Positions 19,005-28,208 of a DNA stretch of 64,000 bases are shown in pieces (the stretch's first letter is position 1; each line of letters starts with the position of its first letter). The stretch is taken from contig CAJXRF010000003.1 in NCBI GenBank assembly GCA_913058575.1, forward strand, positions 58,743-122,742. Direction: 5' to 3'. The DNA is from an uncultured Bermanella sp. (lineage in GTDB: Bacteria > Pseudomonadota > Gammaproteobacteria > Pseudomonadales > Oceanobacteraceae). Under the pieces are notes generated by a model, which searched no databases, was not told the origin of the DNA, and worked only from the letters and a program-made list of their open reading frames with translations. A program made the translations under genes and the position numbers.

Positions 19005-20975
19005 TTATGGCAAGGCTTCGGCATTGGCAACAAGTGGTAGGCTAATGGTAAATCGAGTGCCTGCGCCAATATTACTGGCAACGCGCATTTGGCCTTCATG
19101 ATGGTTAGTAATGATAAAAAATGATACAGAGAGGCCAAGGCCTGTGCCCATGCCCACTTCCTTGGTGGTGAAGAACGGTTCGAATATATGGCGAGTGGTT
19201 TCCTCATCCATGCCTGGCCCGTTGTCTTCTACAATGATTTCGGCCATTTGTTGGTGACGCTTAGTGTGAATTTTAATTTGGCCACACCAATCGGGATCGC
19301 TTTTATTTTCTAATTTAAAATCCAGTAAGGCTTGAGAGGCATTTTTCAATAAGTTTAATATCACCTGTTCCAATTCACTGGGTATACAGGGCACATCGGG
19401 TAAAGTGAAATCGAAGTCTTTTACAAGGTCGATGCCTTTAAAGTCATATCCACTGGTGAGGCTATATTCATTTTTGGCAATGCTGATGGCGCGATCAATA
19501 ATATGATGCAAGCTTTGTGGTTGTAAGTTTTTCGAGCTCTGACGACTGAATTGCAGCATATTGCTAACAATGGTTGAAGCCCGTTCTCCAGCTTGAGCTA
19601 TGTTGTCTAAAAAGCGAAATATTTCCCGTTGCTCGGTATAGGCACATACTTGCTCAATATTCGAGCCTAGCATTTTTGCAATTTCGATATTTTTATTCAA
19701 AGCAGGATTAAGTCTGCGTTTTATATTTTGTACCGTATGAACAATGGCCCCTAGCGGGTTGTTAATTTCATGCGCCATACCGGCCGCTAACCCACCCAGT
19801 GACATCATTTTTTCAGACTGCACCATCATGTCTTCCATCTGAGAGCGTTGAGTTACATCATCTAGGCGGATAACGGCTCCACTGCGGGTGCTATCTAGTA
19901 AGGGATAAATAGTGATATCTAAGAAGCGCGTGTGATCGTCTTTCATAAGCGCCACTCGTTCGGCCTTATTAATAATGTGTTTTTCCAGTGAATTAGTAAT
20001 TAAAGGCAAATAAGGCATTAGAAAATCACAAGATTCTTCTAGTGCTTGGTAAATGGAATCATCTCGGCTAACGCCTGAGATATGGCTGGCTTCTTTGTTC
20101 CATTGAGTAATAGTTAGTTGTTTATCTATGGCGATAATTGCGCTGGGCATGGAGTCTATGATGTTATTTAAATAATGCTGGAAATCCGTGAGTTTATGTT
20201 CAACTTTGGCACGTACTTTTACTTCAAACCCTAAACGTTCATTACTTTCATGCATTTTTTTAGAAAGCTCTAAGGCTCGTTGTCTTGCTTGTTCGGCTCT
20301 TTCTTTTTCTTGTCGTAACATGTAATCGGCTTGTTCAATACGATTAAGCATGTAGTTAAAGTTTTCTGAAAGAGTGCCCACTTCATCAGGATAAAACCGT
20401 GTAGCCCGTAAAGAATAATTTTGTTCCATGGCAATTTCATTGGTGGTTTGTGTTAATGAAAATATGGGACGTACAATTAAGCGGTTTACAAAATACAAAA
20501 TGATCCAAATTAAAGTGAATCCAGATAATAATAATATCAAACTGATAATGACGACTTCAAAAAGAAAAATGCGCGTGATGTGAGCGGTGACTTTCACCAT
20601 AAGTGTAAATTTAGGGCCAGGTAATAAAACAGTGTTGCTGTCTAATTGAGCCAGACTAATTTGGCTAAGATGTGAGGGGAAAACATTTTGTGTTGAATTA
20701 ATAAGATGGCCATCTTCATTGTAAATAGCTGCACCTGTTATGGTGAAAAGTGATTGCTGACTATTTAGGTAGTCTTGCCAATTTTGGCTATTCAGAGTTT
20801 GTTTATTAGGCCCATGTAGTAAAGGTGTCAGTGCTGCTATATGTTGTTGAATAGGGTTTTGTGACGCCAGCCATAGGTTGCTCACCACGTTTAATACCGA
20901 TATACCAATCATGGCAATGGCTAACAGTACAAACACTTTATGGCGAACTTTCAGCTGACGAAAAAACTGGCGCAT
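19005..20975 (-). CDS. orphan membrane sensor histidine kinase (HAMP-PAS-HisKA-HATPase)
   Basis: Inner-membrane sensor kinase of 656 residues. Layout: TM1 about 15-36, periplasmic domain about 37-134, TM2 about 135-163, HAMP about 164-215, a coiled-coil linker (220-265), PAS (about 266-375), a HisKA H-box with His402 (GMAHEINNPLG), and HATPase with N-box NLLKNASQAL (541-550), G1 DNGPGMD (584-590) and G2 GMGTGLGLS (608-616). The H-box and PAS arrangement resembles the DctB/NtrY/AtoS type. No response regulator gene is adjacent. Its position upstream of panE on the same strand recalls the P. aeruginosa PA4398-panE neighbourhood (from memory). The signal is unknown. Confidence 0.93.
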   Translation of the reverse strand: MRQFFRQLKVRHKVFVLLAIAMIGISVLNVVSNLWLASQNPIQQHIAALTPLLHGPNKQTLNSQNWQDYLNSQQSLFTITGAAIYNEDGHLINSTQNVFPSHLSQISLAQLDSNTVLLPGPKFTLMVKVTAHITRIFLFEVVIISLILLLSGFTLIWIILYFVNRLIVRPIFSLTQTTNEIAMEQNYSLRATRFYPDEVGTLSENFNYMLNRIEQADYMLRQEKERAEQARQRALELSKKMHESNERLGFEVKVRAKVEHKLTDFQHYLNNIIDSMPSAIIAIDKQLTITQWNKEASHISGVSRDDSIYQALEESCDFLMPYLPLITNSLEKHIINKAERVALMKDDHTRFLDITIYPLLDSTRSGAVIRLDDVTQRSQMEDMMVQSEKMMSLGGLAAGMAHEINNPLGAIVHTVQNIKRRLNPALNKNIEIAKMLGSNIEQVCAYTEQREIFRFLDNIAQAGERASTIVSNMLQFSRQSSKNLQPQSLHHIIDRAISIAKNEYSLTSGYDFKGIDLVKDFDFTLPDVPCIPSELEQVILNLLKNASQALLDFKLENKSDPDWCGQIKIHTKRHQQMAEIIVEDNGPGMDEETTRHIFEPFFTTKEVGMGTGLGLSVSFFIITNHHEGQMRVASNIGAGTRFTISLPLVANAEALP

Positions 20976-21039
20976 GGTGACCGACTAGAATAAGTTTTAG
21001 TGAATTCAGATTACATTAGAAGGCATTAAGGGCCAACAT

Positions 21040-21903
21040 TTAGTTTTTAACCTGTTGGTAAAGTTTTAAATTCTCAGGACATTCAATTGATAATTCTTGG
21101 CACTTATTCAATATATAACCAGTGATAAAGTCGATCTCGGTTGGCCTATTGTGTTTTCCGTCTTGATACATAGAGCTAAAATTATTTGCTGTTTGTTGGC
21201 AGACGTCTGTGGCCAATTGAAAAGCAGAAGGCAAAGAAAAGGGCATATGACATATCACTTGGTCAAGCTCCTGACAAATAGCTTCCATGTGTTGCTTAAT
21301 ATGGGGTTGGTTGAGTAACTCGCCATTTTTGCAATTATAAATAATTGTCAGCGGATTGATTGCGCAGTTGATAATGAGTTTTTTCCATAAAATTGGCTCT
21401 ATGTCGTCATGCCATTGGAAGCATTGCTCTGGCAGCCACTTGGCTAATTCACTTTGGCGGGCTTTGGCATTCATAGCCCCTATATGGTTAACGCCTTTGC
21501 CGGCATGCATAAGTGTGTGAGCGTCAATTTTATAAGCCCCTTCTGTTGAGCTGCAGGCGTAAACAGCATACTGCGAAAACTTTTTCGCGATGTTTTGCTG
21601 GCTGCCCATGCCATTTTGTAAAAGTATGATTTGGGCATTTTCGCTTAATTGGTGTTGGATACTGTCAATGGCTCGCATAGCGTCAAAGGCCTTGGTGGCA
21701 ACAATGAGGTGTTCAATTGGATTCGCGATGGAGGTAGCCGTTACAGCGCTGCCTTTAATTGGTTTGTTTAGTGGCTTAATAACAAAGTTAAAGTGCTTTT
21801 CATTGGTCGAGCGAAGAATAAACTGGATGAGTTGCTGATCATTGAAGTAGCTGGCCCATAAACAAGCCATGGCGCCTGAGCCTAAAATATGAATTGGTAG
21901 CAT
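21040..21903 (-). CDS. panE: 2-dehydropantoate 2-reductase
   Basis: NADPH-dependent ketopantoate reductase of pantothenate/CoA synthesis. The N-terminal Rossmann motif is ILGSGAMACLWASY. The central helix holds KAFDAMRAI, then ILLQNGMGSQ. The substrate-site segment KLIINCAINPLT contains the conserved Lys and Asn residues of the family. The start is placed at ATG 21903, since the upstream extension would begin with TTG at 21912. The protein (about 287 residues) has the usual length. ApbA/PanE paralogues of unknown substrate exist, so pantothenate synthesis is likely but not proved. Confidence 0.88.
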   Translation of the reverse strand: MLPIHILGSGAMACLWASYFNDQQLIQFILRSTNEKHFNFVIKPLNKPIKGSAVTATSIANPIEHLIVATKAFDAMRAIDSIQHQLSENAQIILLQNGMGSQQNIAKKFSQYAVYACSSTEGAYKIDAHTLMHAGKGVNHIGAMNAKARQSELAKWLPEQCFQWHDDIEPILWKKLIINCAINPLTIIYNCKNGELLNQPHIKQHMEAICQELDQVICHMPFSLPSAFQLATDVCQQTANNFSSMYQDGKHNRPTEIDFITGYILNKCQELSIECPENLKLYQQVKN

Positions 21904-21980
21904 AATAAGCAACGAATAAAAAAAGAGGAAAATAAGTGCTTAATATACCTTAATTTAGAGTGTCGGCGTAGCCCATTAGG

Positions 21981-22925
21981 TTAGGCAGGTTCGCTTACTT
22001 CATGCCAGGAAGACGTAATGCGAGATAAAAATGGCTTGGGGTGATGGATAGGAATGGATTTGATTTTTAATTGTAAGGTCGTTTCGTCAATGGCTAAATA
22101 TTTAGAAGCGTAATACACCGGCCCCCCAGCTATATCCACAAATAACCACGCCAACAAAAAATGCGCGTCGGGCAAACTATGGTGGCGGCTTACTCCTAGT
22201 AGTGCACTTTTTTCCAGTGCAGTGATGTCTATTAGGATATTTAAGCATTGTTGCCAAAGGTTCGCTAAGTGTTGGTCTATATTTTCAGAGAAAGCAGAAA
22301 ACTGGTAGTGAGACATGATCCGGGTTAGGTAGATTGAGTCAGCATAGGCTAGGTAGTAGTCGTGGTTACCTTGCTCAAATTTTTGCGTGTTTGTAGGTTG
22401 TGGAGTGGCCATGTAATCTAAAAAACGTCTATTACGTTGCCCGCAATGAGGGGATAGTAAAGCCATGATGGGCTCAATAATCACTCCGGTGTTTTGTTGG
22501 CCAGTGTAATCAAAATACGAGCTGTATAAATATTGATCGCAAGTACTGCACATTTTGTTAGTGACGGGTAAGTTATGCACATGGTGCAGCGCTTTACCTA
22601 GGTATTTAGGTTGTACTAAGGTCACTTGGCCATTTTCATCGTCAAACACATAACCGCTTTCACCACTTGTTTCTTGGTGCCATTGGTTGTACTCCACCAG
22701 ACAAGGCTCTAGCCAAGTGCTCAGTGGTGTTTCACTGTGTAGTAATAAGTGAATTTTGTCGGGAAAAAAGCAGTAACCGTATAATTCGATCCCACTTTGC
22801 TTTTGCAATAAGCTCAATAAGTAATCAATAGCAAAAACTGAGCTAAATATTGCCCCATGGGACGAACTGGGAATTTGTACATAATAATGTTGGTTAGCCA
22901 AATCTAGGCTTATTTTTTTATCCAT
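21981..22925 (-). CDS. degenerate REP-associated tyrosine transposase (RAYT)-like protein
   Basis: A protein of 314 residues (ATG at 22925) whose first 145 residues follow the RAYT/Y1-transposase fold: HYYVQIPSSSHGAIF, GIELYGYCFFPDKIHLLLH, a loop, ALHHVHNLPV and LYSSYFDYTG line up with the family's order of motifs. The catalytic pieces are altered. The HUH motif (normally NHFH) reads DKIH at 56-59, and the nucleophilic tyrosine position in the YxxxNPV-type motif appears as His (HHVHNLPV). The C-terminal part (LGVSRHHSLPDAHFLLAWLF) resembles the DnaA-like helix-turn-helix found in many RAYTs. It is probably a domesticated, catalytically dead DNA- or RNA-binding protein. No REP cluster flanks it. 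Confidence 0.7.
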   Translation of the reverse strand: MDKKISLDLANQHYYVQIPSSSHGAIFSSVFAIDYLLSLLQKQSGIELYGYCFFPDKIHLLLHSETPLSTWLEPCLVEYNQWHQETSGESGYVFDDENGQVTLVQPKYLGKALHHVHNLPVTNKMCSTCDQYLYSSYFDYTGQQNTGVIIEPIMALLSPHCGQRNRRFLDYMATPQPTNTQKFEQGNHDYYLAYADSIYLTRIMSHYQFSAFSENIDQHLANLWQQCLNILIDITALEKSALLGVSRHHSLPDAHFLLAWLFVDIAGGPVYYASKYLAIDETTLQLKIKSIPIHHPKPFLSRITSSWHEVSEPA

Positions 22926-23089
22926 AAATAAAAAATAGCTCAATCAAGCCCTTTTACCAGTAGATATGGGGCTTAAACTGGCCAACATTCGAACATTGCA
23001 TTAATGAATGGTAAATAAAACATGAATTTTCTGTAGGGGGCGTTAAAATTGCAGCCAGTTAAATTAATGAATTTGAATGGGAGAGTGTG

Positions 23090-23575
23090 ATGCCATCATT
23101 TGATGTGGTTTCTGAAATAGACAAACACGAAGCAACGAACGCTGTGGATCAAGCTAACCGAGAGCTTGAGCGTCGTTATGATTTAAAGGGGGCCAATGCG
23201 TCTTTTGAATTGAAAGAAGGGGTTATTAGCATAATCGCTAATGAAGAGTTTCATACTGACCAAATGAAGCCTATTTTAGAAGCATGCCTAAATAAGCGCA
23301 GCATTAAGGTAAGCTGTGTTGAGTATGGCGATGCGCAAGGGGCCGGAAAGCAGGTAAAAGTGTTGGCAACCCTAAAAGAAGGTTTAGATAAAGATTTAAC
23401 GCGCATCATGGTTAAGATGGTTAAAGATAACAAAATGAAAGTGCAAGCCGCTATTCAAGGTGAAAGCATTCGCGTTACCGCTAAAAAGCGTGATGATTTA
23501 CAAGATGTCATGGCACTATGGAAGGGCAGTGAAGAGATTGCTTTGCCATTGCAGTTTAAAAACTTTAAAGACTAA
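23090..23575 (+). CDS. yajQ: YajQ family nucleotide-binding protein
   Basis: Small cytoplasmic protein of the UPF0234/YajQ family with two ferredoxin-like folds; relatives bind nucleotides, and a Xanthomonas member binds cyclic di-GMP. The start is taken at ATG 23090 (MPSFDVVSEID), preceded by GGGAGAG; an upstream GTG at 23087 is less likely. Family landmarks are NAVDQANRELERRYDLKG, the ISIIANEEFHTDQM segment, and IQGESIRVTAKKRDDLQ with the terminal FKNFKD. Length (161 residues) is normal. It stands alone between divergent and downstream transporter genes. Confidence 0.95.
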   Translation: MPSFDVVSEIDKHEATNAVDQANRELERRYDLKGANASFELKEGVISIIANEEFHTDQMKPILEACLNKRSIKVSCVEYGDAQGAGKQVKVLATLKEGLDKDLTRIMVKMVKDNKMKVQAAIQGESIRVTAKKRDDLQDVMALWKGSEEIALPLQFKNFKD

Positions 23576-23618
23576 CCAGTATTTTCTGGTTCATGCTGCT
23601 TCCAATTAGGGATCTAGG

Positions 23619-25163
23619 TTGCTCAAAAACATAAACGATCAACACAGTTGGAAAGAAAGTTTAGCGGCTGCTAAACACCGTCAGGTGTTTAATATGTTAT
23701 TGCTAGGGTTTTCTGCAGGCTTGCCGATTCTTTTAATTTTCTCCTCCCTATCACTGTGGTTAGGGGAAGCGGGAATAGAAAAGTCTGCGGTAACTTATTT
23801 TAGTTGGGCAGCTCTTGGCTATTCATTTAAGTTTGTATGGGCTCCCTTGGTAGATTGTTTACCCATTCCTTTTTTAACGTCTGCTCTTGGCTTACGACGT
23901 TCTTGGTTAGTTGTGTCGCAATTAGGGGTGATGGCTGCCATTACCATAATGGCGTGTGCTAACCCTGCTATGGAAGATCAACTTATCTATATGGCCATGG
24001 GCGCGGTCTTATTAGGGTTTTCCTCAGCAACTCAAGACATCACCATAGATGCTTATCGTATTGAAGCGGCTAATGCCGATTTACAAGGCATGATGACAGC
24101 CAGTTATGTGGCTGGTTATCGTATTGGTATGATCGTGGCTGGAGCTGGCGCCTTGTATTTGGCCAGTTACTTAGGAACCTCCATCGAAAACTACCAGTAC
24201 TCTGCTTGGAAGTTAACTTACCACGCCATGTCTTTGTTTATGTTAGTAGGAATAGCCATTACTCTATTAATGAAAGAGCCCATTCACCGCGAAAAAAATC
24301 ATCAGTTTTCAGCAAGAGAATATCTACGTTTAGTCGTGGTGTTCGTTTTGGCGCTCGCGGCTTTTGTGTGTTGCTTTTGGTGGACCAAATCTTGGCTTCA
24401 AGATGTGAAATCTTTTTTTGATCATGCTCACTGGGCTAACTTTATCTTAGAGGTAATGCGTTTATTAATCGCCGCTAGCTTTGCATTTTTTGTGGCTAAA
24501 ATGGCGGTTAAAATAAATATGGTTGATCGCCAGCTAGTGGAGACCAGCTATGTTTCTCCCATAAAAAACTTTTTTGAAAATTATGGCGTTAAAACAGCTT
24601 GGCTACTGCTCGCTTTAATTGGTTTGTTTCGTATTTCAGATATCGTGCTGGGTGTCATCAGTAATTTGTTTTATCAAGATATGGGCTTTAGCAAAACAGA
24701 AATAGCCGATGCAGTAAAAGTGTTTGGGTTAATAATGACCATTTGTGGTGCCTTTTTAGGCGGCATATTGGCCATGCGCATTGGGGTGATGCGAATTCTA
24801 TTTGTCAGCGCGTTTATGGTGGTGGTGACTAATTTATTGTTTATCACGCTGGTGTACAGTGGTCACAACCTTTCCATGCTTTATATGGTTGTGGCCGCTG
24901 ATAATTTGGTGGCGGGTATTGCGAGTTCTGCATTTATCGCATTCTTATCGAGCTTAGTGGATGTGCGCTTTACGGCCATGCAATACGCTATATTCTCTTC
25001 TTTAATGACACTTATCCCTAAACTGCTGGCGGGTTATTCGGGCAGTATTGTCGATAGCTTAGGGTATACGCCATTTTTTATTATTGCTTCCTGCATGGGG
25101 TTACCCGTATTGATCTTGGTACATTTGGCCAACAAGTCCTTAAAAACTCAAGCCACTAATTAG
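23619..25163 (+). CDS. ampG: muropeptide permease AmpG (MFS)
   Basis: Inner-membrane MFS permease that imports GlcNAc-anhydroMurNAc-peptides for peptidoglycan recycling, supplying the substrate of AmpD encoded at 2.4 kb. The 514-residue protein has about fourteen hydrophobic spans, as in AmpG. Characteristic stretches are LLLGFSAGLPILLIFSSLSLWL at the N-terminus, SSATQDITIDAYRIE near residue 145, and a cytoplasmic loop before the second half. The start is TTG at 23619 with TTAGGGA six bases upstream; no good ATG lies nearby. AmpG follows yajQ closely, as recalled in Pseudomonas. Confidence 0.9.
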   Translation: MLKNINDQHSWKESLAAAKHRQVFNMLLLGFSAGLPILLIFSSLSLWLGEAGIEKSAVTYFSWAALGYSFKFVWAPLVDCLPIPFLTSALGLRRSWLVVSQLGVMAAITIMACANPAMEDQLIYMAMGAVLLGFSSATQDITIDAYRIEAANADLQGMMTASYVAGYRIGMIVAGAGALYLASYLGTSIENYQYSAWKLTYHAMSLFMLVGIAITLLMKEPIHREKNHQFSAREYLRLVVVFVLALAAFVCCFWWTKSWLQDVKSFFDHAHWANFILEVMRLLIAASFAFFVAKMAVKINMVDRQLVETSYVSPIKNFFENYGVKTAWLLLALIGLFRISDIVLGVISNLFYQDMGFSKTEIADAVKVFGLIMTICGAFLGGILAMRIGVMRILFVSAFMVVVTNLLFITLVYSGHNLSMLYMVVAADNLVAGIASSAFIAFLSSLVDVRFTAMQYAIFSSLMTLIPKLLAGYSGSIVDSLGYTPFFIIASCMGLPVLILVHLANKSLKTQATN

Positions 25164-25178
25164 CGGCTGTTGGTCAAG

Positions 25179-25472
25179 TTAAACTACTTTGTCATTTAAG
25201 ATGGTTAAGCCTTCTTCTTCTAGTCGCCTCTTTTGTTCTTTGAATGCTAATGAGGCTGGAGGAAAGCTAATCTTTTTTTGGGCATTAAGAATTCGATGCC
25301 AGGGAAGCCTGGTATCTTTTGGAAGGCTTTTCAATACGTGCCCCACATAGCGCGCGTAGCCTGGCAGTCCTGCCGCCTTGGCGATGGCTCCGTAAGAGGA
25401 TATTTGTCCAGCGGGCACTGCCGCCACCTGTTGTAAAATCACATCCTTGTTGGACGCTGCAGAAGTATTCAT
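25179..25472 (-). CDS. alkyltransferase-like protein (ATL), MGMT family
   Basis: Protein of 97 residues related to the C-terminal domain of O6-methylguanine-DNA methyltransferase. The active-site PCHR motif is PWHR (57-60), with Trp58 in place of the acceptor cysteine, the hallmark of ATLs. ATLs bind O6-alkylguanine and recruit nucleotide excision repair instead of repairing directly. GYARYVGHVLKSLP supplies the helix-turn-helix DNA-binding part. It is named ybaZ/atl in E. coli. It converges on ampG and lies downstream of the chemoreceptor on the same strand. Confidence 0.92.
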   Translation of the reverse strand: MNTSAASNKDVILQQVAAVPAGQISSYGAIAKAAGLPGYARYVGHVLKSLPKDTRLPWHRILNAQKKISFPPASLAFKEQKRRLEEEGLTILNDKVV

Positions 25473-25506
25473 GGCGCAAGTTTAACAAATTAAAAAGTAA
25501 TGCGTA

Positions 25507-27132
25507 TTAAGACGCTTTAATTTTCTTAATTTGATGGGATAGCGTGGTAGACATGCTCTTTAATTGCTCACTAAAATCTAAAGTGCTCTTGGCGTGTTGT
25601 GAGCTATCTTGAGCGATACTGGTAATCTCATTAACACTTTTAGAAATGTCTCCGGCCACATGGCTTTGTTCTTGAGCCGCTTGGGATATTTGTTCGTTAG
25701 ACGTAAATATTTTTTGCACCGCTTCGCTGATATTCTCAATAATCTCACCTGCTTGATTCACTTTAGATACGCTTTCTTCTGTGCGCTCCTGTCCTGTGGA
25801 TATGGCCGCTACCGCATTTTGAGCACCATTTTGAACATTTTCTATAATAGTATGAATTTCAGCGGTGGATTCTTGGGTGCGCTGCGCTAGGGTGCGCACT
25901 TCATCGGCCACGACGGCAAAGCCACGGCCTTGTTCACCTGCGCGAGCTGCTTCTATGGCTGCGTTTAAGGCCAGTAAATTGGTTTGCTCGGCAATGCCTT
26001 TAATCACGTCTAGAACAGTGCCAACATTTTTAGTGTCTTCTTCTAAATGACGTACTACCTCTGTGGTGCTGGCAATTTGTTCGCTGGTGGCGTTAATTGT
26101 GGCGATGGCTTGGCGCATGCTACTCACACCATTTTTAGCAGATTTTTCCACATCATTGGCCACGCCCGCGGCTTCTTTTGCGTGATTAGCCACTTCGTTT
26201 GAGGCGGCGGACATTTGGGTAATGGCAGTGGCCATTTGGTCGGTGCGCTTATATTGCTGCTCTGTGCCTTCTTGAATGGTTGAGGCAATGCTGTGTAGGT
26301 CGGCAGATTTTTCTGCTAATTGAATGATACTGGAATTAATCGCGTTAGTACCTTCAATGAGGTTGAGTTGCAATTGCTTTAAAGCTTTATAAATTTGCGC
26401 AATTTCATCATTGCCTGGATGGTGACTCATCTCAAACTCTAGTATTCCATCAGCAAGGTTGTGAAGGTAGGTGTGGGCATTTTTCATGGGGGCCACGATC
26501 CAGCGATTTATAAATATGATGGATGCAGCTAATAAAGCAAGCATGGCCAAAACAATGGTTGCGATACCCGATATGATAGTGCTTTGTGCTGACTGAGTGG
26601 TAATAGCTTCTTGGTTTTGGGCTTGTAAAAGTGCAACGCTGGTAATTTGTTTGGCTATTTTGCTAGGGGCACGGTCTATGCCTGTTACCGCTTTATCGCC
26701 TTCTTTAGGGTCAAAGCTTGCATTAATAAAGGCTTGATAACCTTGTTGGTATTTAGGCAGCAACGCTTTATGTTCGGCAAGGAATTTTTGGGTAAGTTGC
26801 ACCGTCTCATCGTGAGTGGAAATATCTAAGATGCTTTGACCCACACTTTGCACAGTATCGTGCTGTTTTTTAAATTTGTTCCAATATTTTTCGCGCTTGG
26901 CAGTGTCATAGCCTCTAAGCAGCACATTTTTCCATTCTTGCACTTGGGTTTTGAATTCAAGGTTCATTTTATCGGCGGCTAATGCTGCTTTCACATCGTG
27001 AGCCAATACGTTTTCAAATTCACCAATACGATCACTAAGAGAGAAAAACGACAAAACACTGATGAGGCCTAACCCAAGAATGCCTAAGCCAATGATGGAC
27101 AATAATTTGGTTTGTAACCCAGCAGACTTCAT
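25507..27132 (-). CDS. methyl-accepting chemotaxis protein, four-helix-bundle type
   Basis: Chemoreceptor of 541 residues. TM1 spans about 9-30 and TM2 about 190-210. Between them is a helical periplasmic domain of about 155 residues with the heptad pattern of a four-helix-bundle sensor ([17 protein letters not shown] and following). HAMP covers about 211-265, and the signalling hairpin contains [20 protein letters not shown] with [19 protein letters not shown]. There is no C-terminal CheR-docking pentapeptide. The gap to the ATL gene is 34 bp. The ligand is unknown. Confidence 0.93.
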   Translation of the reverse strand: MKSAGLQTKLLSIIGLGILGLGLISVLSFFSLSDRIGEFENVLAHDVKAALAADKMNLEFKTQVQEWKNVLLRGYDTAKREKYWNKFKKQHDTVQSVGQSILDISTHDETVQLTQKFLAEHKALLPKYQQGYQAFINASFDPKEGDKAVTGIDRAPSKIAKQITSVALLQAQNQEAITTQSAQSTIISGIATIVLAMLALLAASIIFINRWIVAPMKNAHTYLHNLADGILEFEMSHHPGNDEIAQIYKALKQLQLNLIEGTNAINSSIIQLAEKSADLHSIASTIQEGTEQQYKRTDQMATAITQMSAASNEVANHAKEAAGVANDVEKSAKNGVSSMRQAIATINATSEQIASTTEVVRHLEEDTKNVGTVLDVIKGIAEQTNLLALNAAIEAARAGEQGRGFAVVADEVRTLAQRTQESTAEIHTIIENVQNGAQNAVAAISTGQERTEESVSKVNQAGEIIENISEAVQKIFTSNEQISQAAQEQSHVAGDISKSVNEITSIAQDSSQHAKSTLDFSEQLKSMSTTLSHQIKKIKAS

Positions 27133-27212
27133 AAAAAGTAACCACAGTAAGACATAATGCTTAAGTTTAGCCTAAGGATCCGATTCTGCATGGCTTACAT
27201 GACGCTAATTGC

Positions 27213-27974
27213 CTATAAACGAAGTCCGCCATCTACTTCAATAATACGGCCTGACATATATTCATTTTCTAATAAATACACCACACTGTGGGCGATTTCT
27301 TGAGGTTGCCCCATGCGCCTAAGGGGAATATTTGCAGTGATCTTGCTTAATACCTCGGGTTGAATTTGTGCGGTCATGTCGGTTTCTATGAAGCCGGGAG
27401 CAATGCTATTGGCGCGAATGCCGAAGCGGGCTAGCTCTTTTGCCCAAGCCACGCTTAATGAAGCAACACCTGCCTTGGCCGCGCTGTAGTTACTTTGTCC
27501 CATATTTCCCGCCCGGCTAATGCTGGATATATTAATGATGCAGCCGTTTTGTTTGTGTTCAATAGCCTGTAAAGCAAACTCTCGACCACACAGGAAAACA
27601 CCGGTTAAATTAACATCAATAACACTTTGCCAGTGCTGCAGTGACATTTTCTTAAGTCCTTGGTCGCTTGATTTAATTAATAGGCCATCTCTTAAGATAC
27701 CGGCGTTATTTATTAGGCCATTTAAGCCACCAAGGTCCTTGGGAATTTGAGCAAACGTGGACTCCACCTGAGCTTCATCGGCCACGTTACATAGGTAAGT
27801 GGCGACATTGGGGCTGCCATTTTCAAGGCAGGCAGATTGGCACTGAGCCAGTTTCTCAGGATTTAAATCCACCAGAGCCAGCGTGGCCCCTTTTTGGGCT
27901 AAGGCCATGGCCATGGTTTGCCCTAAACCCTGAGCGGCTCCTGTAATTACGATAACGCTGCGGCTTATGTCCAT
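27213..27974 (-). CDS. short-chain dehydrogenase/reductase, FabG-like
   Basis: Classical SDR of 253 residues. The cofactor motif TGAAQGLG lies at 12-19, NNAG near 88, the catalytic Ser in NISSISRAG and the YSAAK Tyr/Lys pair near 164-168. IRANSIAPGFIETDM and the C-terminal GRIIEVDGGLRL are typical of FabG and PhaB. It may be a 3-ketoacyl-ACP or acetoacetyl-CoA reductase. No acyl-carrier protein or PHA gene is nearby, so the substrate is not settled. It is monocistronic. Confidence 0.88.
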   Translation of the reverse strand: MDISRSVIVITGAAQGLGQTMAMALAQKGATLALVDLNPEKLAQCQSACLENGSPNVATYLCNVADEAQVESTFAQIPKDLGGLNGLINNAGILRDGLLIKSSDQGLKKMSLQHWQSVIDVNLTGVFLCGREFALQAIEHKQNGCIINISSISRAGNMGQSNYSAAKAGVASLSVAWAKELARFGIRANSIAPGFIETDMTAQIQPEVLSKITANIPLRRMGQPQEIAHSVVYLLENEYMSGRIIEVDGGLRL

Positions 27975-28102
27975 GGCTAACCCTTTAATATATGACTGCT
28001 TTAGTGTTAATTATGGCCGCTATTCTTCGTTTTTGGCAGGTTTTGTGTAATTAATTGTAAGTGGGATAGAAGGAGGGGTAGTCGTTGTTGAGATGGATGT
28101 CA

Positions 28103-28139
28103 GTACTTAGGGTTTGCCGAGAGCAAAAACCCTAAGTAC
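28103..28139. repeat. REP-like palindrome
   Basis: GTACTTAGGGTTT (28103-28115) and AAACCCTAAGTAC (28127-28139) are perfect 13-bp arms around an 11-base loop. The outer flanks GGAT (28096-28099) and ATCC (28140-28143) also pair if a few bases are bulged out. It sits 3' of the hypothetical gene on the minus strand, just beyond its terminator. The form is that of a small dispersed palindromic repeat. I see one copy in the window, so repetition elsewhere is inference. Confidence 0.4.
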
Positions 28140-28150
28140 ATCCTGTACAT

Positions 28151-28172
28151 AAAAAAGCCACCCGAAGGTGGC
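28151..28172 (-). terminator. rho-independent terminator of the 28.2-28.7 kb gene
   Basis: On the minus strand GCCACC-TTCG-GGTGGC is followed by six T: a six-pair stem closed by a stable UUCG-type tetraloop. It ends transcription of the hypothetical gene that stops at 28209. Confidence 0.85.
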
Positions 28173-28208
28173 AAGCGGTCTACAACGAAGGTTGTTCTTT
28201 AGTGTTCT

